Position numbers and translations under genes: made by a program
The notes under the pieces: model-generated
What the model was told of the DNA's origin: nothing
The model's database searches: none
The model's input: only the letters and a program-made list of their open reading frames with translations
Assembly: GCA_019323015.1 (NCBI GenBank)
Contig: JAHWHY010000003.1
Location: 1-64,000 of the forward strand
Length of the DNA stretch: 64,000 nucleotides
Reading direction: 5' to 3'
Source: Candidatus Woesearchaeota archaeon
GTDB lineage: Archaea > Nanobdellota > Nanobdellia > Woesearchaeales > ARS49
In this document: positions 51,430 to 59,839 of the stretch, piece by piece
Numbering within the stretch: position 1 is the stretch's first letter
Layout of the letters: every line of letters begins with the position of its first letter

Positions 51430-53453
51430 TCAAAATACCACCCTGCAAGAGCCTCTTTATACTTGTGCTTTATGTTGGGGTTTTCTGTTTTCTTCTTGTA
51501 TAAATCACCCAGTTTACTTAATCGCGCATCAGCATCGCTATGCTCCTTAATTATGTTATCACATTCATCAGCATACAATTCTAGAAAGTCTATCAGTTCT
51601 ATTAGGTTTCTTGTATGCCTTAAGTGTATGAGTTTTTCTATCTCAGATTCAGAATTATAATAGATTCTATTAATTTCATCGCATATGCTTTTTATTGCTG
51701 AATAAGTATCTTCGCTTTCTTTTAGGCTGTTTTTAAAAATGCCTTGTTTTATTCCTTCTGTAAATTTACCTTTTCGGTGTTTATATAGCACAGAGATATA
51801 TTCCTGATAAACTTCTTTGACTCCTTCCGATAAATCTGTGCCGCGGCATTGCCCATTAATTATCGTTGCTGCAGCCATATGCTCTGGCAGAACAAGATAC
51901 GCTTGATTGTCATCAAGCAACGCTTTTAAGGGATTTTCTTCATTAAGTGCAGATTTTAGCACGTCTATTGTTGATATAAACCTTGCGTATTTCTCAATGT
52001 AAACTACATCTCTTGTAGTCCAGTCATATCCATTGCAGTTTTCTGTCAAATCCTTTAATTCATCTTTTTCAAAATCAAATTCGAAGTTAGGCAGATCTAA
52101 TTCATATTTGTCTTTAAGTAACGCAGTAATTGCAGTCATGTCTTCACATCCCTCCCTAACAACATCCTGCAAGCCACTGCCAAGTATAAAAATAAGGCAA
52201 TCTGCAAATTCTCGTGAAAATTTTACAATATGTCTTTTTGTTTTTTCAGCATCTGTTATGAACGCATAATGCGCCAGTCTATCCTGTTCTATATCCTCCG
52301 CTGAAACAGAGACATCCAAAATTTTCTTTATATATTTGCCATATGACTTGGTGAATTGCTTATCCAGCGCATCTTGAAGTTTCGCGCCCATTACCGCTGC
52401 GCCAGTTAATCTTGGAGAATCTTCAAATTCAATCACAAAGAATCTGTTGTACAAGGCAAAATCTATTTCTTCAGTGCCATTATATTTGGGGTCTTTTGAT
52501 GGCGGAGGGTTCTGTGCTCCAATAAAGAAGAATTTTCTTCTGTTCTTATCAAAAACAATCCCTTCTTCTGTAAATTGGGGAATAATCACTCCTAACGGAT
52601 ACTTTTTGCCTTCTATGTTCACACTACCTTGGCTGAGGTCAAAAAGCACATTGGTATCTCCACGATTCAGTTCATCAACAAAAAAAGCCCCTAATCTATC
52701 CATGAGTTCTTTTCTTGGCACATCAATAGGCAATCCGCCGTTATAGGATTCAGATTTGGTTATTACTTCAAGAGGATTTGTTCTGATATTATTGAATTTA
52801 AAAACAGCATAATTCTCTTTGCCTAAAAAAGTATTCAAATATGTTTCTGCCCAAAATGTCTTCCCGCCACCTGTTCTGCCTTCAAAAAGTACAGGAAGGT
52901 CTCCTAAAAGGTTTGAAGCAAAAAGTACATCCAGCGCAGTTATATTTATTCCGTTCTTGGTGTTTTTTCCTTTTGCTTTTTCAAAGATGATTTCTTTTTT
53001 TTCAAAATTAAAGTCATAATGAAATAATTTAGTGGGATTAGCAGCATCATGTATGACTTCGTCCAAAGCGCAGTACGCAGCAAGCAGCAATCCTGCATGA
53101 ATATATTTTTCTTTTTGAATTTCATTGCCTTGAAAAGAGTTCCATATTTTTTTAAGGCTTGCAGGTTCTTTTACCTGTTGTTCAATTATTTCATCAAGTT
53201 TTTTTGAATTTTCCATTTCTTCTGCCTCTTTCAAGGATTCTTCATCAACAGGCACTGCGCTTGCAAGCGCTTCGCCAAATTCTTCATTTTGCTTTAGCAG
53301 TTCCTCTGTCTTACGGAGCATATCTTCAGCAGTTTGTTCTTGATAGGTTGCCCAATCAGCCGGATTAAGCGGTCTTTTGAACCCGCCTTTGCCTTGAACA
53401 TCTTTGAATAAGCTCTTTCCTCGCTCCTTAATTTTTCTTATCAGCTGCCCCAT
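51420..53453 (-). CDS. MoxR-type AAA+ ATPase
   Basis: 677 aa. Walker A GRTGGGKT at 192-199, Walker B FFVDEL at 257-262, sensor 1 GAQNPPPS near 312-319 and Arg finger in YNRFFVIEF near 337. The long N-terminal extension (about 1-165) is charged and partly coiled. MoxR ATPases work as ring chaperones with VWA partners. It overlaps the kinase gene by 26 nt and the VWA gene by 10 nt, so all three are one translation unit. Confidence 0.9.
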   Translation of the reverse strand: MGQLIRKIKERGKSLFKDVQGKGGFKRPLNPADWATYQEQTAEDMLRKTEELLKQNEEFGEALASAVPVDEESLKEAEEMENSKKLDEIIEQQVKEPASLKKIWNSFQGNEIQKEKYIHAGLLLAAYCALDEVIHDAANPTKLFHYDFNFEKKEIIFEKAKGKNTKNGINITALDVLFASNLLGDLPVLFEGRTGGGKTFWAETYLNTFLGKENYAVFKFNNIRTNPLEVITKSESYNGGLPIDVPRKELMDRLGAFFVDELNRGDTNVLFDLSQGSVNIEGKKYPLGVIIPQFTEEGIVFDKNRRKFFFIGAQNPPPSKDPKYNGTEEIDFALYNRFFVIEFEDSPRLTGAAVMGAKLQDALDKQFTKSYGKYIKKILDVSVSAEDIEQDRLAHYAFITDAEKTKRHIVKFSREFADCLIFILGSGLQDVVREGCEDMTAITALLKDKYELDLPNFEFDFEKDELKDLTENCNGYDWTTRDVVYIEKYARFISTIDVLKSALNEENPLKALLDDNQAYLVLPEHMAAATIINGQCRGTDLSEGVKEVYQEYISVLYKHRKGKFTEGIKQGIFKNSLKESEDTYSAIKSICDEINRIYYNSESEIEKLIHLRHTRNLIELIDFLELYADECDNIIKEHSDADARLSKLGDLYKKKTENPNIKHKYKEALAGWYFECL

Positions 53454-54591
53454 GTAATCCAGTAACTATAGTCCCCCAAAATTTCATCCATCTTTCTTTT
53501 GCTTTTTTCTTTCGTTGGCCAGCATTGCCTGAATTGAGATAAGTATCTATCATATCATCAAAAGATGTTGCAGGTGCGCCAAATCCTGTTTTATCTGCAT
53601 AAATTTTAAAAGCCTCATCAAATGCTGAAAAAAGTTCATAAGCCGCTTCTTTTCTCGCTAATTCTTTTTGTATTGCCGGATCTGATTTACCGCGCGCAAA
53701 AAGACCTCTGCCTGCATCAAAAAAATATTTTATGCCTTTCTTAACTTTAGCGCAAAGGCTTTCAGCAAATACTGCCTCCTTTATGTCTTCACGCATTTTC
53801 TCAGCAGTTTGATACCTATCTTCTGGAAAATACTCTAATGCTTTTGCACAGATTTTATCCAGTTTTTTTGGAATAGCAGGATTAGATTCTGAAGGATGTC
53901 TGAGGCAGGTAGGTAATTTTCCTGTCAACAGTTGGTACAAAACCACACCTGCAGAAAAAATATCAGATCGCTTATCGATTCTGCCCGCTCTTTGCTCAGG
54001 CGCCATGTACCAAAAAGTTCCTGCAGCACTTGTGCGTAATTTCAAAGTTGAGCTTAACTCGTCTCCGCTGTAAAGCTGGTCAGATTCTGTGCTCTGTTCA
54101 TCTGATTCTTGTGCTAATAGCTTAGCTAAACCAAAGTCTGTCACCTTTGCCGATGTCAAGTAAGAATATTCATTTGGCAACAAAATATTTGATGGTTTTA
54201 TATCCCTATGTATTATTCCTTTTTCATGCGCTGAACTTATTGCATCAAGCACATCCAGCATAACCCAACAGGTTTCTGCAGGACTGATTCTTCTTTGCTT
54301 TAATACATTTTCAAGATTCTTGGGTAAATATTCCATTACAGAAAATTGTGTATCCTGTATTGTCCCTAAATTAAATACTCTTACAATATGACAACAAGAA
54401 TCAGAAAGCATTCCTTGCATCGCAGTATTATCTGCGAAATCTTTGCGGCCGCCGGTATTCAATTTAATAGTAATATATCTATCAAAACCTACTTGTTCTG
54501 CTTTATACACCACACCATTACCGCCTCTGCCGATTTCTTCGATTATCTTTATTTTTCCATCTTCCAAATAATCATCAGATTTTAGCTCCAT
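53428..54591 (-). CDS. Hanks-type Ser/Thr protein kinase
   Basis: 387 aa, soluble. IGRGGNGVVYKAE near 20-32, Lys43 in TIKL, HRDIKPSN at 128-135, TDFGLAK at 151-157 and GTFWYMAPEQRAGRIDKRSDIFSAGVVLYQLLTGK. A Ser/Thr-rich activation segment lies between DFG and APE (STESDQLYSGDELSSTLKLRTS). A helical C-terminal region of about 110 residues has no recognised domain and no TM. The start shares bases with the Lrp stop (TAATG). It probably phosphorylates MoxR, VWA or the LPF protein in its operon (inference). Confidence 0.95.
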   Translation of the reverse strand: MELKSDDYLEDGKIKIIEEIGRGGNGVVYKAEQVGFDRYITIKLNTGGRKDFADNTAMQGMLSDSCCHIVRVFNLGTIQDTQFSVMEYLPKNLENVLKQRRISPAETCWVMLDVLDAISSAHEKGIIHRDIKPSNILLPNEYSYLTSAKVTDFGLAKLLAQESDEQSTESDQLYSGDELSSTLKLRTSAAGTFWYMAPEQRAGRIDKRSDIFSAGVVLYQLLTGKLPTCLRHPSESNPAIPKKLDKICAKALEYFPEDRYQTAEKMREDIKEAVFAESLCAKVKKGIKYFFDAGRGLFARGKSDPAIQKELARKEAAYELFSAFDEAFKIYADKTGFGAPATSFDDMIDTYLNSGNAGQRKKKAKERWMKFWGTIVTGLHGAADKKN

Positions 54592-55037
54592 TAGATGTTG
54601 CCTCCGCGAAATTGTTCTCTGTACAGGTCCTCTATCAATTCATGTTGCCTGATTTGAGTAATTGGAAAATTTGAATCCAATTCTGATTTAAAATCATTCA
54701 TTTCTTTGTTATCCTTAAAGATAGCTTCAAAAAGAAAATCAAAATCACTGTTTGTTATATGCAAATTGTTTACGCAAGGTTGGCTTGAGAGAAATTCTCT
54801 CAAGCTTTCCCTGCAATCGGGTTTTACTCGGATCAGGAATACATATCTTGCATGATACCCTAGTTTTTTGAAATCCACAATGCTTGCGTGCTTCTTTATC
54901 ACGTCTTCTTCCAGTTTTCCAATCCTGTCAAACACAGTCGATTTAGGGGTGTTTGTGGCAGATGCAATACTAGCAAGGTTAGTTCTTGCATTCTGCCGTA
55001 GCTGCTTGACAATCTGCAGGTCTTTTTCTGAGATCAT
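54591..55037 (-). CDS. Lrp/AsnC-family regulator
   Basis: 148 aa from the ATG at 55037 (a TTG two codons earlier is possible). HTH: QIVKQLRQNARTNLASIASA.TNTPKSTVFDRIGKLEEDVI; then a RAM-like ligand domain (ARYVFLIRVKPDCRESL). It sits between the LPF gene and the kinase and may regulate the operon. Its coding DNA contains a perfect 11-bp palindrome at 54783-54805. A fragment of the same sequence lies at 47270. Confidence 0.92.
   Translation of the reverse strand: MISEKDLQIVKQLRQNARTNLASIASATNTPKSTVFDRIGKLEEDVIKKHASIVDFKKLGYHARYVFLIRVKPDCRESLREFLSSQPCVNNLHITNSDFDFLFEAIFKDNKEMNDFKSELDSNFPITQIRQHELIEDLYREQFRGGNI
54783..54831. repeat. Palindrome and CCCTGCAATCGGG element inside lrp gene
   Basis: GCTTGAGAGAA-A-TTCTCTCAAGC followed by TTT and CCCTGCAATCGGG with TTTTACTCGG. 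It corresponds to the intergenic copy at 47270-47316. In this gene it encodes KPDCRESLREFLSSQ, a normal part of the family, so the coding role is enough to explain this copy. Confidence 0.6.
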
Positions 55038-55051
55038 TTCCAAAACCTTTC

Positions 55052-55942
55052 TTATTCCTTGGCTATGTCATCAAGGCTGAAAGGAAGGCAAACACCAAAT
55101 CTTTGATGCCATACATCTCTGCCTTTGCTGTCTTTTCCAGACCTCAGATATTCCAGTAAAGGCCTCTGTCTTTCATCTGGGCTTGGTCTTCCGCCAACAG
55201 TATACTTGCCCTTGCCTTCAGGAAGCAGTGCACCAGAATCTTCTGTTGTTATTCCAAAATCTCCTTCCAGCAATGATTTTTCCAGTCTTAACCTCTCTTT
55301 GCCTTCTGTATCTGGGAGTGTGCCGTCTGCTTTTTTCAAAGGAGCTCTTGCCAGGATGTATCCTACTGCCTCAAAGCAGGACATCTGCTCAAGCAGTGCA
55401 TAGTCTTTTTCAGCTGCAGCAGTCCAGGAGTAAACTTCGTCTTTTCCATCAGATGTCTGAAACTCCAGCACAACAGACCTGGATCGCAGTTCTTTGCTTG
55501 TTATTCCATATTGTGCGATTCTTTGGTCCTTGCCTAATACTTCATCCAGTCTCTCTGCTTCGCCTTCTGGTTGTTTATATCCTATTGCAAAAGGTAATAC
55601 CCCTTCTTCCTCCTCTTCTTTCATTGGCACTGTAAAAGGCAGCACTATTTCCTCTTCTGCTTCTCGGTCGATTGAAAAGGGCAGTGTTTGTTCTTCCTCA
55701 TCTTCTGGCCTTGGCACTGTAAAAGGCAGCACTATTTCCTCTTCAAGTTCCTTTTGTTTCTGTATTTGTCTTTTCTTTTGTCTTATTTCAGACAAATCTA
55801 TTGGCTTGCCAGAGTCTCCATTCTGGGCATTGTTCTGAGCATAGTTTCTCTGCAAGATTTGTCTTTTCTTTTCTCTTAGTTCAGCCAGATTTATCTTTGG
55901 TAATTTGTCATCGTCTGGTTGATTTTCATTTTCTTTTGTCAT
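55052..55942 (-). CDS. LPF-motif acidic protein of kinase operon
   Basis: 296 aa with GGGGAGG ribosome site. The N-terminus has two copies of an (A/S)E(L/I)R(E/Q)KKRQI helix near 20-29 and 51-60. Residues 69-120 hold four LPF motifs followed by TV, SI, TV and AI, each preceded by an acidic stretch; a fifth LPFS is near the C-terminus. The remaining 175 residues are a mixed alpha/beta domain of unknown family. The Thr/Ser after LPF are candidate phosphosites for the kinase in the operon (inference). Confidence 0.75.
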   Translation of the reverse strand: MTKENENQPDDDKLPKINLAELREKKRQILQRNYAQNNAQNGDSGKPIDLSEIRQKKRQIQKQKELEEEIVLPFTVPRPEDEEEQTLPFSIDREAEEEIVLPFTVPMKEEEEEGVLPFAIGYKQPEGEAERLDEVLGKDQRIAQYGITSKELRSRSVVLEFQTSDGKDEVYSWTAAAEKDYALLEQMSCFEAVGYILARAPLKKADGTLPDTEGKERLRLEKSLLEGDFGITTEDSGALLPEGKGKYTVGGRPSPDERQRPLLEYLRSGKDSKGRDVWHQRFGVCLPFSLDDIAKE

Positions 55943-56009
55943 TTTGATTTGCCTCCCCGAATGTCTCGGATAATATCCATATATGTCGGAAGAAATATAT
56001 ATAGTTTCA

Positions 56010-56065
56010 GCAATTATAATTATTATAGCAATTATAGTAATTACAAACCGAAAACTATTTATATG
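56010..56065 (+). promoter_or_regulatory. Direct-repeat operator and promoter of AbrB-PhoU gene 2
   Basis: GCAATTATA occurs at 56010-56018 and 56028-56036, 18 bp apart, just before BRE/TATA CCGAAAACTATTTATATG (56048-56065). The ATG at 56086 is 20 nt on. The minus strand of the same gap has GAAACTATATATATTTC for the LPF operon, so both units may share this control region. Confidence 0.55.
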
Positions 56066-56085
56066 ACGCGCTGTGATAGCAGAAT

Positions 56086-57036
56086 ATGAAGCGAAAAGTC
56101 AATAGGGTGGGCATAAACACCCTTACAGTAAGCTTGCCTAGCAAATGGGCCAAGCTTCACAATATCAAGCCAGGAGATGAGCTAGATGTAGTAGAAGAAA
56201 ATAATACGCTTTCAATAATTAAAGGGCAGTTTGCAAAGAAAAAGAAAGAAATTCATATTGATATGGATAATCTTGATTATTTTACATTAGCCAAACTGCT
56301 GATTGCATGCTATGAAGAAAGTTATGATTCCATAAAACTCACGTTTTCTAAAAAAACAATACAAGATTCTGTTACAGGAGAAGAAATAGATATTTTCAGA
56401 GCAATAGACCGTCTTGTGGGAAGATTGCCTACATTCCAGATATTCAGCCAATCAAATGAGAGGATAATGCTGGGAGACATATCAGAAAAATTGAGTAAAT
56501 TGGATATTATAATATCCCGGGTATTCTTTCTTATTGAAGAATATTTATTGCGGTTGATAGAAGACATAAAAACCGGCGATTTTGCAGATTTAAATGCCAG
56601 AGAACCAAGACATGACTCCATAGCAAAACAAATTGCTTTGGCAAATAGGATTTTAATGGATGATGCCTCTAAATCAAAAAGCGAAATTGTGAACACAATC
56701 TTGGTTCTAAATTATTTAGATAAAGCAACAGATTTCATAAGATACGGCTACAAACATACACAGCGCCATAATAAAAAAATAAGTAAATCAGGCATCAAAT
56801 TAATGGAAGATGCAACAGAATATATTAAATTATTTAGAACTTGTTACAACAAATGCGAGTATAACAACATTAATAAATTGGATATTTTACGAAGTAAAGT
56901 CAAAAAAGCAAATCAAAAGATTGCATCAGCAAATCCTTCAGAATTAATCATTGTTTCAAATCTCAAATGTTTGGTTGAACTGTTAAATGGTGCAGTAAAG
57001 GCAGTAATTGCAATTAAATTAGACAAAGAAAATTAG
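56086..57036 (+). CDS. AbrB-PhoU regulator 2
   Basis: 316 aa, paralogue of 17183: MKRKVNRVGINTLTVSLPSKW and AKLHNIKPGDELDVVEENN form the AbrB DNA-binding fold, followed by an all-helical PhoU-like part. It is divergent from the LPF-Lrp-STK-MoxR-VWA operon across 143 bp of repeated AATTATA sequence and is a good candidate regulator of that operon. Confidence 0.9.
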   Translation: MKRKVNRVGINTLTVSLPSKWAKLHNIKPGDELDVVEENNTLSIIKGQFAKKKKEIHIDMDNLDYFTLAKLLIACYEESYDSIKLTFSKKTIQDSVTGEEIDIFRAIDRLVGRLPTFQIFSQSNERIMLGDISEKLSKLDIIISRVFFLIEEYLLRLIEDIKTGDFADLNAREPRHDSIAKQIALANRILMDDASKSKSEIVNTILVLNYLDKATDFIRYGYKHTQRHNKKISKSGIKLMEDATEYIKLFRTCYNKCEYNNINKLDILRSKVKKANQKIASANPSELIIVSNLKCLVELLNGAVKAVIAIKLDKEN

Positions 57037-57046
57037 AGTTTATTGT

Positions 57047-59656
57047 TCAGTTTAATTCATTCAAATAATATTGTCGTATTGCCTCATTTTTTTGTGTTTG
57101 TTCTCTCTTTCTACGAACTCCTGCGAAAATAGATAATTGCAGCAAACGAACAGGTTCAAAATATTTATGCATCTCTTCATGTTTCCTTGAATCTGCAGCA
57201 AATTCTTCATCATGCTCACTGCGCAGCCGGATATATTCACAAAGATATTGCCGCCTAGTATCTGAATTCAGTTGTAAATCTATATGCGATAAGAAATAAC
57301 TGATATCTTCAATCTCTTTTCCTAGATGACTGACTCCAAAGTCCAGAACATATCCATTCTTAGTATTCTCTAGTTTCCAATCTCCATGAACAACACAATC
57401 ACCTTGCTCACGCAGATATAGCTCTGTTTCTTCTATTCTCCTTCCGAGCTCCTTAACTAAGTTTTTAGAAGGCATATTTTGACGAAATCTTCTTAATTCG
57501 CTCCTACTAAAACTAGATAAAGGATTTCTCAAAGATTCGTAATGCGGCTCGCCTTGTAAAGTCTGATAAATCAAACCAGGCAAGACAATACCTTTCTCTT
57601 TTCCGGATTCTTTAAGTGCTTCTGTCGCTTCCTTATGGAATATGCCCATCAAATATAAATTATGCAGCACAGGATTCTTACAAAATCCAGATTTTACCAA
57701 AGCCGATTGTCCCTGTGCAGTATTGCTCAAAACCATTACACCTATATTATCTAATTCCAGATATTCTTTCAATTCTGGCATGAATGCACGCATTGCATTA
57801 AGTTCTAAGTCATAAATCCTTTTTTCGTTTTGGCAAATATCCTTCCTAGCAACTTTAACCACAACACCGTTTGATGCAAGAACAATGCCAGAGCTGAAAC
57901 CTCCTTTTAATTCATTACTTGCATCATATTCTTTAATCTTAGCCACAAGAGTTTCATTTTCAAAACCTGCTTTTGTTAGAAGATCACGAATCAAATCTTC
58001 CTCAGAAGGCATTTGCTGAGAGTAAGGAAAACTGCCAGAAATATCTACATGTATACCACGCGCCTTTAGTTTTCTGACTGCTTCTGTATTAGCATACTTG
58101 CCGTTCTTAATAAGAGTCCAATTAATAGAATCGGGCAGCCTTATTTTCTTTAGACTTCCATTCTTAGCAAACTCGTAATCTGGCAAGTCTGAAATATCTG
58201 TTACAGGCGTTTCAACTAAATCAATTTCTTCAAGATTTTGATAAGTTTTTAGCAATGAGAGTTCTTTATTTCCAAACTTATGATTATTTCGCAAATCAAT
58301 ATATTTCAGAGTTACACTCAATGAATCAGAACCTAAACCAGAGTAATTCTTAATATTGCCGCACAGGGGCATAATCAAAACTCTTAAATTTTGATAATCT
58401 CTGAGAAAATTAACATCTTCTAGTGCCTTACTGCTTGAAATATCCAAATGTCTTAGTGTTTCCTTCACAGTTAGCGAATCTAATCCAGAAAAATTCTCAA
58501 TACTGCAATTGCCAAGTTGAAGTATTTCAAGTTGTTTGTAATCATCTAAAAAAGAAGTGTCCCTTAAAATAGTACTGTTAAGGTTTAAGCTTTGAACTGT
58601 AGCCTTAATCGATTCAGAAGCCAGGCCAGAAAAATCAATTCGGCTTTGCTCAACAGAAGGAGACAAAGGATTAGAACTGTCTACAGTAAATCCACAGTCT
58701 TCAGCATTAATAATCCTCAGCTTTTTGTAGCCTGTTAAAAAAGACACGTCTCGCAGACCAGTATTATGGCTTAAGTCTAGTTCTTCTAACGTCTCTTTTA
58801 AAGATTCAGAATTCAAGCCAGAAAAATCTTCAAGACTTGCGCAACTGGATATATCCAAAATCTTTAGGTGTTTGTATCCCTCAAGGAAGGAAACATTATT
58901 CAAGCCAGCGCAGTCATTAATATCAAGTATTTCTACTGTTTGTTTAAGTGAATCATCATCCAGGCCTGTGAATCTGCGGATATTTCCGCAACTTGCAATG
59001 TTTAAATGTACTAAATTTTTATAACCTTTTAAAAAAAGCAAGTCATAGAGGCGCGTGTTAGTTAGTATCAATTCCTGCAATGTATCTTTCAAATCACCTG
59101 AATCTAATCCTTCAGGATGCGAAATAGGGCAATTATCTAAATGCAATACTTTAAGGCTTTTGTACCTTTTAAGAAAATGAACACGATCTATATCAGCCTG
59201 TGCACTAAGATATAATTCTTCAAGAGTTTGTTTTATATGGAATGAATTAAGCGCTGAAAAATCAGCCACTTCAGAACGGCTCAAATCCAGAGATTTTAGA
59301 TTCTTGTAATTTTCTAAAAAAACTAAATTTGCCAGTTTGCAGTCAACACCAAGCTCTAATGATTGCAGAGTTTCCTGCAAATTCTCAGATGCAAGCGGTG
59401 TGAAATCAGATATTTTAGCTGCGGAGTTCGAAAGACCTCGACTTTGATATGTGGCGTATTTCCTCGAATGATTACTTTTCCTGATAATATTTTGCTCATT
59501 ATGCATAACAAGCTTCTCCAAGTGATTAAATTTCTCTATTCCTGCAAGACTGGTAAGCCAATCTGACTCCTGCTCTCCAGGAATAACCAAATCACCCCAT
59601 AGAAGTATGTCCGGCCCTTTATCCTCAATCCAGTCATTCAAACTACGCGTTTCCAT
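57047..59656 (-). CDS. LRR protein with C-terminal APH/kinase-fold domain
   Basis: 869 aa. Residues about 90-520 hold about nine double leucine-rich units of 47-55 residues, pattern GL(D/N)S.S(L)K.T(L)..LD(L).......(L).D(V).(F)L..YK.L..L.(I)..C. From about 560 is a phosphotransferase fold: SSGIVLASNGVVVKVAR, then HGDWKLEN at 757-764 and LDFGVSHL with D772, the APH/choline kinase-type catalytic residues. No TM or signal. A sensor-kinase role by LRR recognition is inferred. BRE/TATA CCGAAAGCTTTATAAA lies at 59701-59716. Confidence 0.88.
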   Translation of the reverse strand: METRSLNDWIEDKGPDILLWGDLVIPGEQESDWLTSLAGIEKFNHLEKLVMHNEQNIIRKSNHSRKYATYQSRGLSNSAAKISDFTPLASENLQETLQSLELGVDCKLANLVFLENYKNLKSLDLSRSEVADFSALNSFHIKQTLEELYLSAQADIDRVHFLKRYKSLKVLHLDNCPISHPEGLDSGDLKDTLQELILTNTRLYDLLFLKGYKNLVHLNIASCGNIRRFTGLDDDSLKQTVEILDINDCAGLNNVSFLEGYKHLKILDISSCASLEDFSGLNSESLKETLEELDLSHNTGLRDVSFLTGYKKLRIINAEDCGFTVDSSNPLSPSVEQSRIDFSGLASESIKATVQSLNLNSTILRDTSFLDDYKQLEILQLGNCSIENFSGLDSLTVKETLRHLDISSSKALEDVNFLRDYQNLRVLIMPLCGNIKNYSGLGSDSLSVTLKYIDLRNNHKFGNKELSLLKTYQNLEEIDLVETPVTDISDLPDYEFAKNGSLKKIRLPDSINWTLIKNGKYANTEAVRKLKARGIHVDISGSFPYSQQMPSEEDLIRDLLTKAGFENETLVAKIKEYDASNELKGGFSSGIVLASNGVVVKVARKDICQNEKRIYDLELNAMRAFMPELKEYLELDNIGVMVLSNTAQGQSALVKSGFCKNPVLHNLYLMGIFHKEATEALKESGKEKGIVLPGLIYQTLQGEPHYESLRNPLSSFSRSELRRFRQNMPSKNLVKELGRRIEETELYLREQGDCVVHGDWKLENTKNGYVLDFGVSHLGKEIEDISYFLSHIDLQLNSDTRRQYLCEYIRLRSEHDEEFAADSRKHEEMHKYFEPVRLLQLSIFAGVRRKREQTQKNEAIRQYYLNELN

Positions 59657-59700
59657 GCAATATTTACCACCCTTTATATCCTCAATATAAGCACTACCCC

Positions 59701-59716
59701 TTTATAAAGCTTTCGG
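59701..59716 (-). promoter_or_regulatory. BRE/TATA of LRR-kinase gene
   Basis: CCGAAAGCTTTATAAA on the minus strand, about 50 nt upstream of the ATG at 59656, with GGGTGG as the ribosome site. The same core occurs before grpE and trmB-like genes. Confidence 0.6.
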
Positions 59717-59752
59717 TTATTAACCACTCATTAGTGACAAATATAAAGCTCT

Positions 59753-59780
59753 AAAACCTTTGAATTCAGGGTTTTCAGGC
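59753..59780 (+). repeat. AAAACC..GGTTTTCAGGC hairpin element, copy 2
   Basis: AAAACC (59753-59758) and GGTTTT (59770-59775) flank TTTGAATTCAG, followed by CAGGC. It resembles 36476-36514. It lies between the LRR-kinase promoter and the plus-strand gene at 59840. Confidence 0.4.
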
Positions 59781-59786
59781 GTTATT

Positions 59787-59807
59787 ACTCAATCCAATTC
59801 GAGCAAA
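59787..59807 (+). promoter_or_regulatory. ACTCAAT..TTCGAGCAAA motif, copy 2
   Basis: Matches 31271-31291 in 18 of 21 positions and again lies just before a TATA-like sequence (CTATTTTAATA) of a plus-strand gene. Confidence 0.35.
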
Positions 59808-59839
59808 CCTATTTTAATACGTTGTTCTTAATCTAATCC

